Below, one piece after another: positions 45,633-56,416 of a stretch of DNA of 64,000 nt. The position numbers and the translations under genes are program-made. Source of the DNA: Neurospora tetraspora. Taxonomy: Eukaryota > Ascomycota > Sordariomycetes > Sordariales > Sordariaceae. A model generated the notes under the pieces. That model searched no databases. It saw only the letters and a list, made by a program, of their open reading frames with translations, and had not been told where the DNA came from. The stretch spans positions 7,688,001-7,752,000 of the forward strand of contig NW_026944383.1 of NCBI RefSeq assembly GCF_033439725.1, given 5' to 3'. Numbering within the stretch: position 1 is the stretch's first letter; each line of letters begins with the position of its first letter.

Positions 45633-47323
45633 ATGGCCGTCATCACAACATACCTGCCCATTGTGGTGGGCATTGCCCTCCTCATCCGCCTGCTCATGGT
45701 CGGACGGAGACCAAAGAACTATCCTCCTGGTCCCCCGACCATTCCCATCCTTGGTAACCTTCACTTGGTATGTGAATCCCTCTCAGTAAAGAGGGTTGGT
45801 TGATGGCTAACACTTAGACTTGATAGATGCCAACGAAAGATGCTCACCTTCAATTCGAAAAGTGGGCTCGTGAATATGGCCCCGTCTACAGTCTCATTCT
45901 CGGAACCAAGGTCATGATCGTTCTCTCCGGTGACAGGGCCGTCAAGGACCTTCTCGACAAGAAGAGCAACATGTACTCGCACAGAATGGAGATGTACATC
46001 GGCCAGACCCTCTGCTCCGGTGACAAGCGCATTCTGATGATGGGCTACACCCCCAAGTGGCGTACCTGCCGCAAGCTCGCCCACGCTCTCCTTAACGTCT
46101 CCTCGGCCAAGTCTTACATCCCCTACCAGATGCTCGAGAACAAGCAGATGCTGTACGAGATGATCACCCAACCCGACGAGTTCCTCTACAATATCCGCCG
46201 CTATTCCAACGCTCTGACCACCACCATGGTCTACGGCTGGCGCACGCCCACCTACAACGACGAGAAGATGCAGCAGCTCTTCGACGGCTTCTCCGAGTTT
46301 GCCGAGATCAACCAGACCGGCATGGCCGCTCTCATCGACTTCTTCCCCATCCTGCGCTACCTTCCGGACTTCCTCCTCCCCGCCCGCAAGAAGGCCAAGG
46401 AGCTGCACAAGAAGGAACTCGGTCTCTACAAGGGCCACTGGCTCAAGGCCAAGGCGGACACGCTCAAGGGCACCATCACGCACTGCTTCTGCGAGGACGT
46501 GGTGCCCGTGCAAAAGAAGGAAGGATTCACCGACGACGAAGCGGCCTACATCGCCGGCACCCTTCTCGAAGCCGGCTCCGACACCACCTCGTCCACGCTC
46601 TACGGTTTCGTCCAAGCCATGCTCCTCTACCCGGAAGTCCAGCGCAAAGCCCAAGAAGAGATCGACCGCGTCGTCGGCCCCGACCGCCTCCCCACCATGG
46701 ACGACGAGCCCGACCTGCAGTACATCCGCGCCATCGTCAAGGAGTCCCTCCGCTGGATGCCCACCACCATCATGGGCGCCGTCCCGCACGCCACTACTCA
46801 AGACGACTACTACGACGGCTACCTGATCCCCTCCAACGCCGGCGTCGTCAACAACGCCTGGGCCATCAACAACGACCCCGTCCGCGCCCCCGAGCCCCGC
46901 AAGTTCAAGCCCGAGCGGTACATGGACGACAAGCTCTCGCTCGCCGACTCGGCCGCCAACCCGGACCCTTCCAAGCGCGACCAGTTCACCTTCGGTGCTG
47001 GCCGTCGTCTCTGCCCTGGTATTCACATTGCCGAGCGCTCACTTTTCCTTGGTGTTTCTCGCATGCTTTGGGGCTTTAACATTGCGCCTAAGATTGGTGA
47101 GGACGGAAGGGAGATCATTCCCGACCAGGAGAGGCTTACACAGGGCTTTGTTTGTATGCCCGAGGAGTACCCCGCGACAATCACGCCCAGGGATGAGAGG
47201 AGGAAGAAGATGATGGAGGAGGAGTGGTTCGCTGCTGAGAGGGAGTGTCTCGATCCGGAGACGAAGCAGTGGAAGCAGGGCATGAATTGGGTGCCTAAGT
47301 TGACTACTTCTACTAAGGATTAA
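45633..47323 (+). CDS. Cytochrome P450 monooxygenase
   Basis: Exon 1 (45633-45767) encodes an N-terminal membrane anchor (ITTYLPIVVGIALLIRLLM) and the proline-rich hinge YPPGPPTIPILGN. A 59-nt intron (GTATGT...GATAG) leads in phase 0 to exon 2 (45827-47323). The protein has 543 residues, normal for a microsomal P450. The I-helix oxygen-binding motif AGSDTTS starts at residue 294, ExxR is E351-R354, and the heme-binding loop FGAGRRLCPG places the heme-ligand Cys at 441. The sequence resembles fungal P450s annotated as O-methylsterigmatocystin oxidoreductase-like, but that name does not prove the substrate. It uses NADPH-P450 reductase at the ER membrane. A zinc alcohol dehydrogenase lies 2.6 kb downstream on the same strand. 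Confidence 0.93.
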
Positions 47324-49959
47324 TTTTGGGGGGGGGAGAGTGAGGAAGGGTTGAGGAAAAAATTGTTTTCTATTCTATTGTGCATATTTGCCTGGTATGG
47401 CAGTTTTTTTAAAAGTTACTTGTTTATGGGAGAAGAAAAAAAGGGGATGTTATGATGATGATATGTAACCGATATCCACGACACGTACTGGTTCGTTCGG
47501 CAAGCAAGCAAGCAGGCAAGCGAGTGGGAATGGGAGTTTTAGTGTACGAGTAGGATAGGAGATACCAAAGACTTTTTAAATATCATCTTTCTACAGTTCT
47601 TTTCTTGGTGCAGTGGCATTGCTTTGTCTTTGTCTTGAGAAAAGGTGCACCCTGTACAGTAGAAGGAAGGAAGCCATTAGGTTCACAAGTCGACTGGCTG
47701 GTTAAAAGTCTGGTTGGCCACGAGAAGAGGTGTATGTAAACCCACACCAGGGCCCCCCAGACGTTGGGCCAGTCTCTTCTTCTGCAGAATCAATTATTTC
47801 ACCATAACTTTGAATCTCATAGGTCTTTTGTCGTACCTATACTGATAGTCATCGCGTCAACTTCAATACTTACGAGGAGGGTGTGCGGTTTTGCACTCAC
47901 ACCACCAAAGGAACAATATTTCCCTTCACGTTCGTATCCCATGCTTGTCCGTAAACACATCGATCCCCGCTTCATTCGACCCTGCAGCACTCCATTCAAC
48001 ATCATGAAATACCGCAGTCAGCCGGGGAATCGATATCACCTTTCTCGTTTCTGCACGGTACTCCAAAAATGGTCAAGGTACGTACCAAGTATATCCCACC
48101 AGTACTCCGATTTGATGTACCACCTTGTAGACCCTCTTTCTTTTCTCTAACCTCCAATTCCTCCAATCTTGTCGCTGACATTGACACATGAAGACGCACA
48201 AGTTCCGCACCCAGGCCCAAACAGCAAAACCTACCGCGGAAAAGCCAAGCGAGAAAGAGCCCCATCATGACATGCCATGCTTCATGATCGCCAGTCATCA
48301 CAGCACGAGGACTCAACCCTACAAGGTCCTATGTCTCCGGCTTTCGAACTGGGTTTGCTGGTGTCAACTGCCGTTCCCCACAGTTGAAGCTATTAGGTAC
48401 AAGCTGTGTCCGCTGTGTCAAGCAGGTCCGTCCGGTCTGGGCCCCATTCCCAAAGCTGGATCCAGATGGCGGCGATCTTTCATTCTTGGTGTTTCTGGGC
48501 TTTTTAGTTATGAAAACGCTTACCCACCGGTCTGGCACGCCCTGGTTATGGTACACTAGCTTTGAGTCTTGCTCCCAGGCTAGATCGGTCAGTTTCACCG
48601 AGGATTAATCCGCCGAGGGAAGGAATGCCGGATGCTACCTTCGTCACCCACCCGGAGTGTCAAAACGAACCGATAATACGGTTGCATTCCGAACCTCGGT
48701 CGGTGCCAGGTGGATGGACGACGGACGTGGCCCGCCGCCGGCCGGGCGATGCAACGCAACGACGAAGCTATCACGGCTTCACGGCTTCTTTGCATGCCTC
48801 TTTGTCAGAAGTTTATCTGAAGCTGTGATGTTGACAACTTGACGGCCGGCGAGCTTTCTGCTTTGTCTCATCGCCATCGGGCACTGACCGTTCGGTGCAG
48901 TTCACAACTTGGGTAAGCACCCCACATGCTCACATGGTATGCGCAGTGATGGAGACAACCGTTTCTCGGCTCCGGAGAGGATTGTCCAGCTGCATGATTG
49001 TCGCCCTTGCTCCATTGAACATCATTGCATTCCCTTTCCTTTCCGCACCTGCCAGGGACGGGGACGGGGGACGGCGGGGGTCTGGCCCCCCCTGACCCGC
49101 AATATGATGTGGAGACAACCGGCTCCGGCCTGGTCGGTGGACCTCCGTGTTCTTGGATTTGGGGGATCCGGATCCTCTTCTCCTCCTTCTCCAATACTCC
49201 TCCAATGATTCCAAGGATACCCCTTAAAGGACCGGTCGTGATGGGTTGGGAAACCCACTGAGACAAAATGCGTGTTGAACGCGGCAAAGATGTAAGAGAG
49301 CCACATCCCACCACCACTCCGATACCTCAAATCCGGGGATGTTCTCCAAAAAAAGAGTGCCCCAGACGGACGCGGAATGCGGATGCAGAGAGGGGGAGGC
49401 TGGCACGCACAGCTAGGAACAAGGAACTGGGAAACGGTATTTTCGGTTTCCCTTTTCCTTTCTGGTCGGTTCTCCAATCCCAGCTCCCCCAACTCCATCA
49501 GCAGCAGCATCTCCATCACCAAACTGTCGGGAACGGGGGTGGGAGACACGGGAGAATATGGGGATCCCGTCCGGATCTTGAATTCCTCCCCGCCGGCTTA
49601 TTTTGGGACTGTTACAGTTGCCAGATTTGGAAGGGCAGAACGTCATGGTGACAACACCAGAAATCATTGGATATCGTGATTAGACTTTCTGAACGACTGG
49701 CCCGATAATGACCACGTTCCCGCGACCCCCTTTTCTGTCGCATGGCATGTAAACAAGGGGAAGTGTTGTGATTTTATGTATTGTTAGACCGCAGTTTGTA
49801 GAATTTACTCTATTCATGATTGTTTACCTCTTGTTGTCCCTTTTGAGATACCCATCCTTTTACTGTGCGATATAAACTCATCATTTTCTTTCTCCACAAC
49901 AACAAACACCCGGACACTCAGACATCTAGATACCCCCAAACACCACAACAACAACAAAG
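47324..49959. other. Long spacer, no gene supported
   Basis: 2.6 kb between the P450 and alcohol dehydrogenase genes. Several 100-175-codon frames overlap on both strands around 48.9-49.7 kb, none with a domain, a signal peptide or clean splice sites. The last 150 bp hold the dehydrogenase promoter (GATATAAA near 49869 and an AACACCACAACAACAACAAAG leader). Confidence 0.45.
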
Positions 49960-51559
49960 ATGGCAACACCCCGCACAACCACCGCCCTTGTCATCCCCGA
50001 GCTCAACGGCCAGTTCGAGCTTCAAGAAGTCCAGCTCAACGACATCCAACCAGAAGAAGTCCTCGTCGAGATTGAGGCTTCCGGAATCTGCCACACCGAT
50101 CTCTCGTGCGCTATCGGCTTGCTGCCATGCAGACCCGGCGCGGTTTTGGGCCATGAAGGTTCGCAATTCTCTACGTCATTGTCATTCACCTCAAAAAAGA
50201 AAAAAAGAAAAACATCACAACCGAAATCCCTGTTACCCCAACTGTTGAACCCCAGATTCTCCTCCCTGAGGCCTGAAACCCTGATCCAGACCACCCGGCC
50301 ACAGGGCCACTACACCCTATGCAACCCCAACCCGAACATGTCAAGACGGGAAAAAAGAACACCAAAAATGCATCACCACCCTCACCGTCCCCAACCACCA
50401 CCCAAAATGCCAGTACTAACCTAACCCACCCCTTTGTAATCCAGGCGCCGGCAAAGTCCTCTCCGTCGGCACCTCCGTCACCCACCTCTCCCCCGGCGAC
50501 TCCGTCCTCCTCTCCTTCTCCCACTGCGAGTCCTGCGCCCCCTGTCTCTCCGGCCACCCGTCCTACTGCCACTCCTTCAACGTGCGCAACTTTTCCGGCT
50601 GCCGTCCCTTGCCCGTCCTCCCCGACGGCTCCGTCGATTCCTCTTCCCTTTCCCCCGACGGAGTCGACCCAACCGCGGACCCCAGTTTCGCCACTTTCGT
50701 AACCAAGGACCCGGGCGGCGGCAAGCCTATCTTCTCGCAATTTTTCGGTCAATCATCCTTTGCAAGGCACACGCTTGTACACAAAAGTACCTGTGTGAAG
50801 GTCCCCCCTGACACAAACCTGGCGCTCTTCGCGCCAATGGGGTGCGGCATGCAAACCGGCGCCGGCGCCGTTCTCAACTCGCTGGGCGTCAAGCCAGGGT
50901 CAAGCATCGCCGTGTTTGGGGTGGGCAGTGTGGGCATGGCGGCCGTCATGGCTGCTGCGTATATTGCCAAAGCCAAGACTATTATCGCCGTCGACTTGCA
51001 GGAGTCCAGACTCGAACTGGCCAAGAAGCTGGGGGCTACGCATGGGGTTTTGGCAGGGACTGTGGCAGCAGATCTGAAGGGGGAGGTGAGGAGGATTTGT
51101 CCGCCTGTGGGCGTGGATTATGCGGTTGATTGCACGGGGAGTGTCGCTGCGATTAGGACTATGATTGAGGTGCTGGGAACGAGGGGGAGGGCGGCGACGG
51201 TGGGTGCCCCCGGGTTCGGGAAGGAGGTGAAGGTGGATGTTATGGAGCATTTGACGTATGGGAAGGAGTATGTGGGGAGTTGTGAGGGGGATAGTTTGCC
51301 TAGGGAGGTGAGTTTTTCTCCGTTGCCCATCGGGTTGGATGCAATGGGGGATGGAGGAGGGTGAAGGGAGAGAAGACAGGATGGGATGTTGATGCTGACT
51401 TTCGACAAAAAGTTCATCCCCTTCCTCATCGAGCAACACGCCAAGGGCAACTTCCCCATGGATCAGCTCGTCACTTTCTACGACGTCAAGGACTACAAGC
51501 AGGCTTTGGAGGATTCGCACAAGGGCAAGGCCATCAAGGCTGTTTTGAAGTGGTCATAG
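49960..51559 (+). CDS. Zinc-dependent alcohol dehydrogenase (MDR superfamily)
   Basis: Three exons: 49960-50158, 50445-51307 and 51413-51559. Introns are 286 nt (GTTCGC donor, ACTAACCTAAC branch, CCAG acceptor) and 105 nt (GTGAGT donor). The frame is kept throughout and gives 402 residues. The GroES-like part has catalytic zinc ligands in GICHTD (C44) and GHEG (H65, E66). Structural zinc cysteines are C94, C97, C100 and C108. The NAD(P)-binding Rossmann fold carries GVGSVG and an acidic residue in IIAVDLQESR, which suggests NAD preference. It resembles fungal aryl-/benzyl-alcohol dehydrogenases. The reaction is reversible oxidation of an alcohol to an aldehyde, probably cytosolic. The substrate is not known. 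Confidence 0.92.
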
Positions 51560-52448
51560 GGAGGGTGCTACGAGGAAAGCGGCAGTCGGAGATGGGGCTT
51601 GGGTACCTTATTCAAAGTACGAGCGATGAGGTTGGACACGAGGATCCGACATATTTTGGGAGGAAGGTAACGGCATCCGTCGTTGGTGTATGATGTACAC
51701 GAAGTAAACAAGACGCAACTTTTCACCTACTGCCTTCATCTATCGAACAAAGCGAGGTCCCTCCCTCCCCGGATGGGGCCGCCGGAGGCATGCAATGCCC
51801 GGTAGGGTGAAAGTGTTGGTTGAAGCTTTGCTTGCACGCTTATATACGACAGGAACTTCCACTTGAGCTTCCCTGAATTTCCGTGGCCTCCCAAGTTTTA
51901 CTGTCCGGCTGTCAACCAAATGATGGGATGGTCGACTTGCTCCTCGAGCTTCTTCGAGCTGAGAGGCCGTGCGCATCCATCCTAGATCAAACCTCAAAGC
52001 TCCCGGTCTCACTACAGTCCAGTTATCTACGACAAAAGCTTCCGGTCCGGTAGATTCTCCCGGCCATGATCAAATCGCAAGTGGCTATCCGCTATCCAAC
52101 CTGGAACCCGCCAAAACATGTTAGTTGGGAATGGAAGTATGGGAAGTCGGAGAAAGAAAGAGGGGTTAAGCACTCTCACCACATCACTCTGACGTGACTT
52201 TGACCTCCCCCCCCTCTCGCCCATGCGTCCTCCTTACCCTCCATATCCCCTCTTCTGGCCAGAAGTGTTATAGGCAACACAAAGGGTCATCATACCCTTT
52301 CCACCTCATTTAATCTTGCATCCTGCAATCCAGCAGTGACATTGCTTCCTTGTGTAACCCGATCTCATACACTCGAAACACTACCCTCCAACCCTTACAG
52401 ACCATACAGACGAAACAGAACGACACAGTACAGTACAAAACATCCAAA
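51560..52448. other. Spacer, no gene supported
   Basis: 3' flank of the dehydrogenase gene and promoter of the next gene. A CT/A-rich leader ends at 52448. Open frames are short and lack domains. Confidence 0.5.
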
Positions 52449-53723
52449 ATGACCATCCTCACAAAAGCTTCATCTTTGGCTACTGCAGCCGGCGGTGCCC
52501 TTCGGCATCATGGCATCAAGGCAGCCTGCTACAAGTCCACCAGCACCCACGTCCCCTTCCCCGCCGGCATAATCGACACCCTCCAAATCTCCCGCCACAT
52601 CTACGAACAAGAAGGTTTCGTTCCCGAGGAAGTAACCGACTCCTACGCCGTCTCGCCCGCCGAAGCCGCTCTGCGCACCACCGCTCCTCACACCTCCGCC
52701 GCCAGCGCCGGCGGCGGTCTCAACCACTACCACGGCCTGTTATGGTCGCACTGGCACCCCGGTCCGACGGCGGGAGTCGAGTACCAAACCCGTCAATTCG
52801 CCGGTTCTTTGAGAAAAAATGCGGCGGTCTACGACCCGTCCATCTGGGACTGGGGCGACTTCTCGCATATACAACCGGACCACCCCGTCGCTGCGCGCCC
52901 CATCATGCCGGGGGATGAGGACTACGATCCGGTGACGATTAACGACATGCCAACGCACAGCGAGGCGAACGTCAAGGCCGACAGGTCGGATATCGATCCC
53001 TTACTCGGCCACGGCCCTTTGTGGTCGCACAGACACAACCACGGTTCGATGGCGGGGTACCAAACCCGGCAATTTTCGTCTTTGGCTTCCTATGTTATTT
53101 TCAAACGCCATGCACCGGTGCAGGACCCGTCTGTTTGGGACTGGGGCTTTTTCAGCCACATCCAACCGGACCATCAAATCCCGCCGCGGCCTATCTTGCC
53201 GGGGGATCCGCACTATGATCCGGTGACTATCAATGATATGCCGTCGGAGAGCGAAGCGATTGTCAAGGCGGAGAGGGCGAATATTGATCTGTTGCCGATG
53301 GGGTTGCACAAGGTCATCCCGTTGCCGGTGGGAGAGGCGATGCCCGAAGCGACGGAGAGCGAGATGGATGTGAAAGCGGATAGGAGCCCGATGGCAGAAG
53401 ATCCGCTGCACTCGGGGTATGGGTATGTTGAGGCTAGTTACTTCAGCGGGGGAGAGATGGGGGAGGGCATGAAAAAGGAGATTTACATTAGGGAGGAACG
53501 GGTGTTTATGGAGGACTTTGGGGAGGAGGATGAGAGTATCGGGACCAGCTTTGGAGAGGGAGAGGGTACGGAGGGATATGAAGGGCAGATGGGGTATTTT
53601 GGGGAGGAAGGACCGGCGTTGAGGAGGAGGTATGGGTTGGAAGAGGTGGTAGGGATGGAAAAGAGTGCTGAGGAGATGGAGTTGGAGGATGCCATGTTGC
53701 CGCATTTCTACAGGTTTTATTGA
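52449..53723 (+). CDS. Unknown protein with a duplicated WDWG block
   Basis: A single-exon gene of 424 residues. The ATG at 52449 (CCAAAATGACC) is preferred over the in-frame ATG at 52350. The first ~35 residues (MTILTKASSLATAAGGALRHH...) are basic and hydroxylated with no acid, compatible with a mitochondrial targeting peptide. Residues ~97-180 and ~194-275 are a tandem duplication: each has LWSHxH, YQTRQF, DPS-[IV]-WDWG-x-FSHIQPDH, RPI-[ML]-PGD, YDPVTINDMP and VKA-[DE]-R. A partial third unit (EMDVKADRSPM) follows. The C-terminal third is very acidic. No family was recognised. Confidence 0.75.
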   Translation: MTILTKASSLATAAGGALRHHGIKAACYKSTSTHVPFPAGIIDTLQISRHIYEQEGFVPEEVTDSYAVSPAEAALRTTAPHTSAASAGGGLNHYHGLLWSHWHPGPTAGVEYQTRQFAGSLRKNAAVYDPSIWDWGDFSHIQPDHPVAARPIMPGDEDYDPVTINDMPTHSEANVKADRSDIDPLLGHGPLWSHRHNHGSMAGYQTRQFSSLASYVIFKRHAPVQDPSVWDWGFFSHIQPDHQIPPRPILPGDPHYDPVTINDMPSESEAIVKAERANIDLLPMGLHKVIPLPVGEAMPEATESEMDVKADRSPMAEDPLHSGYGYVEASYFSGGEMGEGMKKEIYIREERVFMEDFGEEDESIGTSFGEGEGTEGYEGQMGYFGEEGPALRRRYGLEEVVGMEKSAEEMELEDAMLPHFYRFY

Positions 53724-54842
53724 GCCGTTAACAGTGTCTGTTGGTTTTGGATGTGTATAATGTGTGCGATTTGAGGTTGTGCTCAGGATGAACCAGGTAG
53801 TAAATGAATTCTTGTGTAAACACTTGTAACACTAGCACATAGCTTGAACATGTCCCCCGATAGGAGATGGACCAAAGAGGTTGGATCACAACTCCTTACC
53901 TCGAGTCTCACCTTAACACCTCGGTTAGAGTCTCCCTCATCCACACTGATGTCGATCCACGTGGACTCGTGGGATAGGCGTCATATAAAAGGGACAAACG
54001 AGTTCTGGGACGATGTTCATAAGAATATTTCCATGATTGCCGCAGCAATCAATTGGAAAGTAACAGACTCTTGTGACCCCTGTCTCTCAAAGACCCGGGT
54101 GTTGGCTACCTCTACCCGAGACATCACACGGCATAGACACGCACAAACCAGCGTCGAAGGAAAACGCCCCTTTTACCGCCAGGATGGAAGCGACCGTTTA
54201 GGATGGAAGGCTAAGGGTCGTACGAGGCCAGGGACGAAAGTTTAGTGTACCGCGCCTGTGGAATGCCCTGAATGCCAAATGCCGGCGCGGAATGCAGCGT
54301 GGATCCCGATCGTCGTTCACAAACGCTCTTGGCCCTGCCAAGGGCGCGCACTGTCAACCACTGAGCCGTCAGTGCCGTCCTGCCGTCCCAACACAGCAGT
54401 AAAAAAAAAAGGCATCCATAGATCGGCAGGAGACATATAGTGGTGATCGGCTTTCCCGAAGGGACGTACAAACGCCTGAACCCCTCCCTTGCCAAATGAA
54501 GAGAATATCATACCGGGAACATGAAACGCAGCTTGTTTCTGGGCGCTCACCGTCAATTGGACGAGTGTTTCTTTGCTTGCATAGGTACCAGATGTCGTGC
54601 AACTGGGTATGGCTAAGTGGGTAAGGGTGACTGGGTGTGGGAAAGATTGTGATGTTGCTGCGTGAAATTGCAATGCCCGTGGTGGCCCTTTCAAGTAGAA
54701 GATTTCCGCTGCAGCAATTCTCTCTTTCGAGATTTCAACCTGTGAGCGTACATCGTGGACTTGAAAGTTGCAGGTCAACTTGTTGCAGGCCAACTTGAAC
54801 GAGCGACGACGTATCGTGAACCACAACACAGCCACCAGCACC
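53724..54842. other. Spacer, no gene supported
   Basis: A 133-codon plus frame (53844-54245) and a 197-codon minus frame (54317-54910, antisense to the next gene's start) have no domain support. Confidence 0.45.
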
Positions 54843-56008
54843 ATGACGCCGACTGCGACTGTCTTTAGCGTGGCGACCGCCGTTCTCGGGCCGTTGACGA
54901 CGACATTCACACCACCGCCAGCATGTACGGTAGCAGTAGCTGCGGTTGAAGGGCAGTTCCTTGGATTGGGAGGACATGTTGCCCCCTCCGGCTGGCTCGG
55001 TCAGACATGTTCGAAAGGCGGCCCGGTTGACGACACGGCATGCTGGCCACCAACTTCCAGCGGCGCGGAGTCCAGGACAAAAGCGTTGGACGGATGGGGA
55101 TATTACTCTCCGGGTTTGCACTGTCCAGTTGGGTATGCGACGGCATGCTCGGCGACAGGCGGTGGTGGAAAATCCGACTTTGCTTTTCAGTTCGCACCAG
55201 GCGCCAAAGAGACCGCAGTCGGATGTTGTCCAAGGTAGGCCGCCCGTCATAACTGGCCTTATGTTAGCAATGTACTAATACGATATATAGTGGCTATCTG
55301 TGCAGCAGCGTTGACAATGGCCAGACATGTGTCATGGCAGCCACGTCGACAGAAGTCGAGTATGTGACGTGCGACAACTCGAACACGGCTGACCTGGCCA
55401 CCATGACGATACCAAACGAGAAGGCAAAAGTCACAGACTTCCACTTCTATGCCCCGATGATCCAAATCAACTGGCAAAGCTCCGACAGACCGACCGAAAC
55501 CAAGTTTGCCGGGACGCAAGTGGAATCTCTCTCGGTTGATGTTGCGACCATGTCGACATTGGCCATAGCAGGAGACGCGCCATCAGGCGTGACTTCCAGG
55601 GTTGCGTTCCCATCAATATCACCGGGTTCTGAAGACGATAACTCCGGAGCTTCCATGGGCAACCAGGATGGCTCAAATAGCCCTGAACCAGTCAGCCTCG
55701 ATACTGGTGTCAAAGTCGGCATGGGCGTAGCGGGCGGTGTCTTGGCCGTGGCCCTTGTTGCCATAATCTTCATCTGCGCTTGGAGAAGACGGAAGAACCG
55801 GATCGAGGAGGAAGAGTTTGATCGCATGTATGGCATGAAGGACGTGGGATCCAGCACGGCGGACCTGAGGCATGAGGAGATTCCGGGCTGGCACCGGGGA
55901 CCGGCGAAACGACAGCCGCCGCCGCCGGTTGATCCATTCCGCAATAGTGGTGTTTTCGATTTGATGGCACCACCTGCGCCGTATCATCCGCCACCTGCCT
56001 ATCGGTAG
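54843..56008 (+). CDS. Cys-rich single-pass membrane protein, unknown function
   Basis: Exon 1 54843-55234 and exon 2 55291-56008 joined by a 56-nt intron (GTAGGC donor, GTACTAATA branch, ATATAG acceptor) give 369 residues. The extracellular-like part has spaced cysteines (ACTVA, GQTCSKGG, DDTACWPP, GLHCPVGYATAC, VGCCPSGYLC, GQTCV, VTCDN) that probably form disulphides. A transmembrane helix (about residues 275-297, VGMGVAGGVLAVALVAIIFICAW) precedes RRRKNR, a stop-transfer. The cytoplasmic tail is acidic and then proline-rich (PPPPV, PPAPYHPPPAY). The layout is common among fungal plasma-membrane proteins of unknown role. The first ATG opens a weakly hydrophobic N-terminus, so the signal peptide is uncertain. 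Confidence 0.75.
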
Positions 56009-56416
56009 AGAGTGTTGTTCTCGTCAATCGAGCTGGTCTGGTGTTTGGGCGTGGGCGATGGGTGCTCGAACGGCACGTGGCGATGATTTGATAGTTGTTT
56101 GATACCAATTTGTTTATAATGATGCAAATATTCGTACCCTCTCATGATTCAGCCCAAAGACGATGCGAAGAGAAGTTGACGAGGTTGAAGTTGGTTTGAT
56201 GTCACCAAGACTCCGACTGGGTGTCCGACTGTAGTATTGAAGCACGGGCCACATTCCCTCTGTGGACCTTCTGCTGACAGTGCATTCAGTGCCAAGACTG
56301 CAACCCCCCAATCGACTCCATCGCGCGCATGTCATCAGAGGGGAACACTTGTCACAACACCTTGGGCAAGCTATACGTTCGGCCAACAAACAACATACAC
56401 ACACCGAAATGATACC
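56009..56416. other. Spacer between two plus-strand genes
   Basis: It contains the 3' flank of the membrane-protein gene and the leader of the UVRAG-like gene. No separate feature is seen. Confidence 0.5.

Noticed and set aside
45761-47026. 421-codon minus-strand frame across the P450 gene
   Set aside because: It is antisense to an unmistakable P450 and open only because of C-rich third codon positions.
54317-54910. 197-codon minus-strand frame with one hydrophobic segment
   Set aside because: It overlaps the start of the spliced plus-strand membrane-protein gene in antisense. The hydrophobic stretch mirrors Ala/Val/Thr codons on the other strand.
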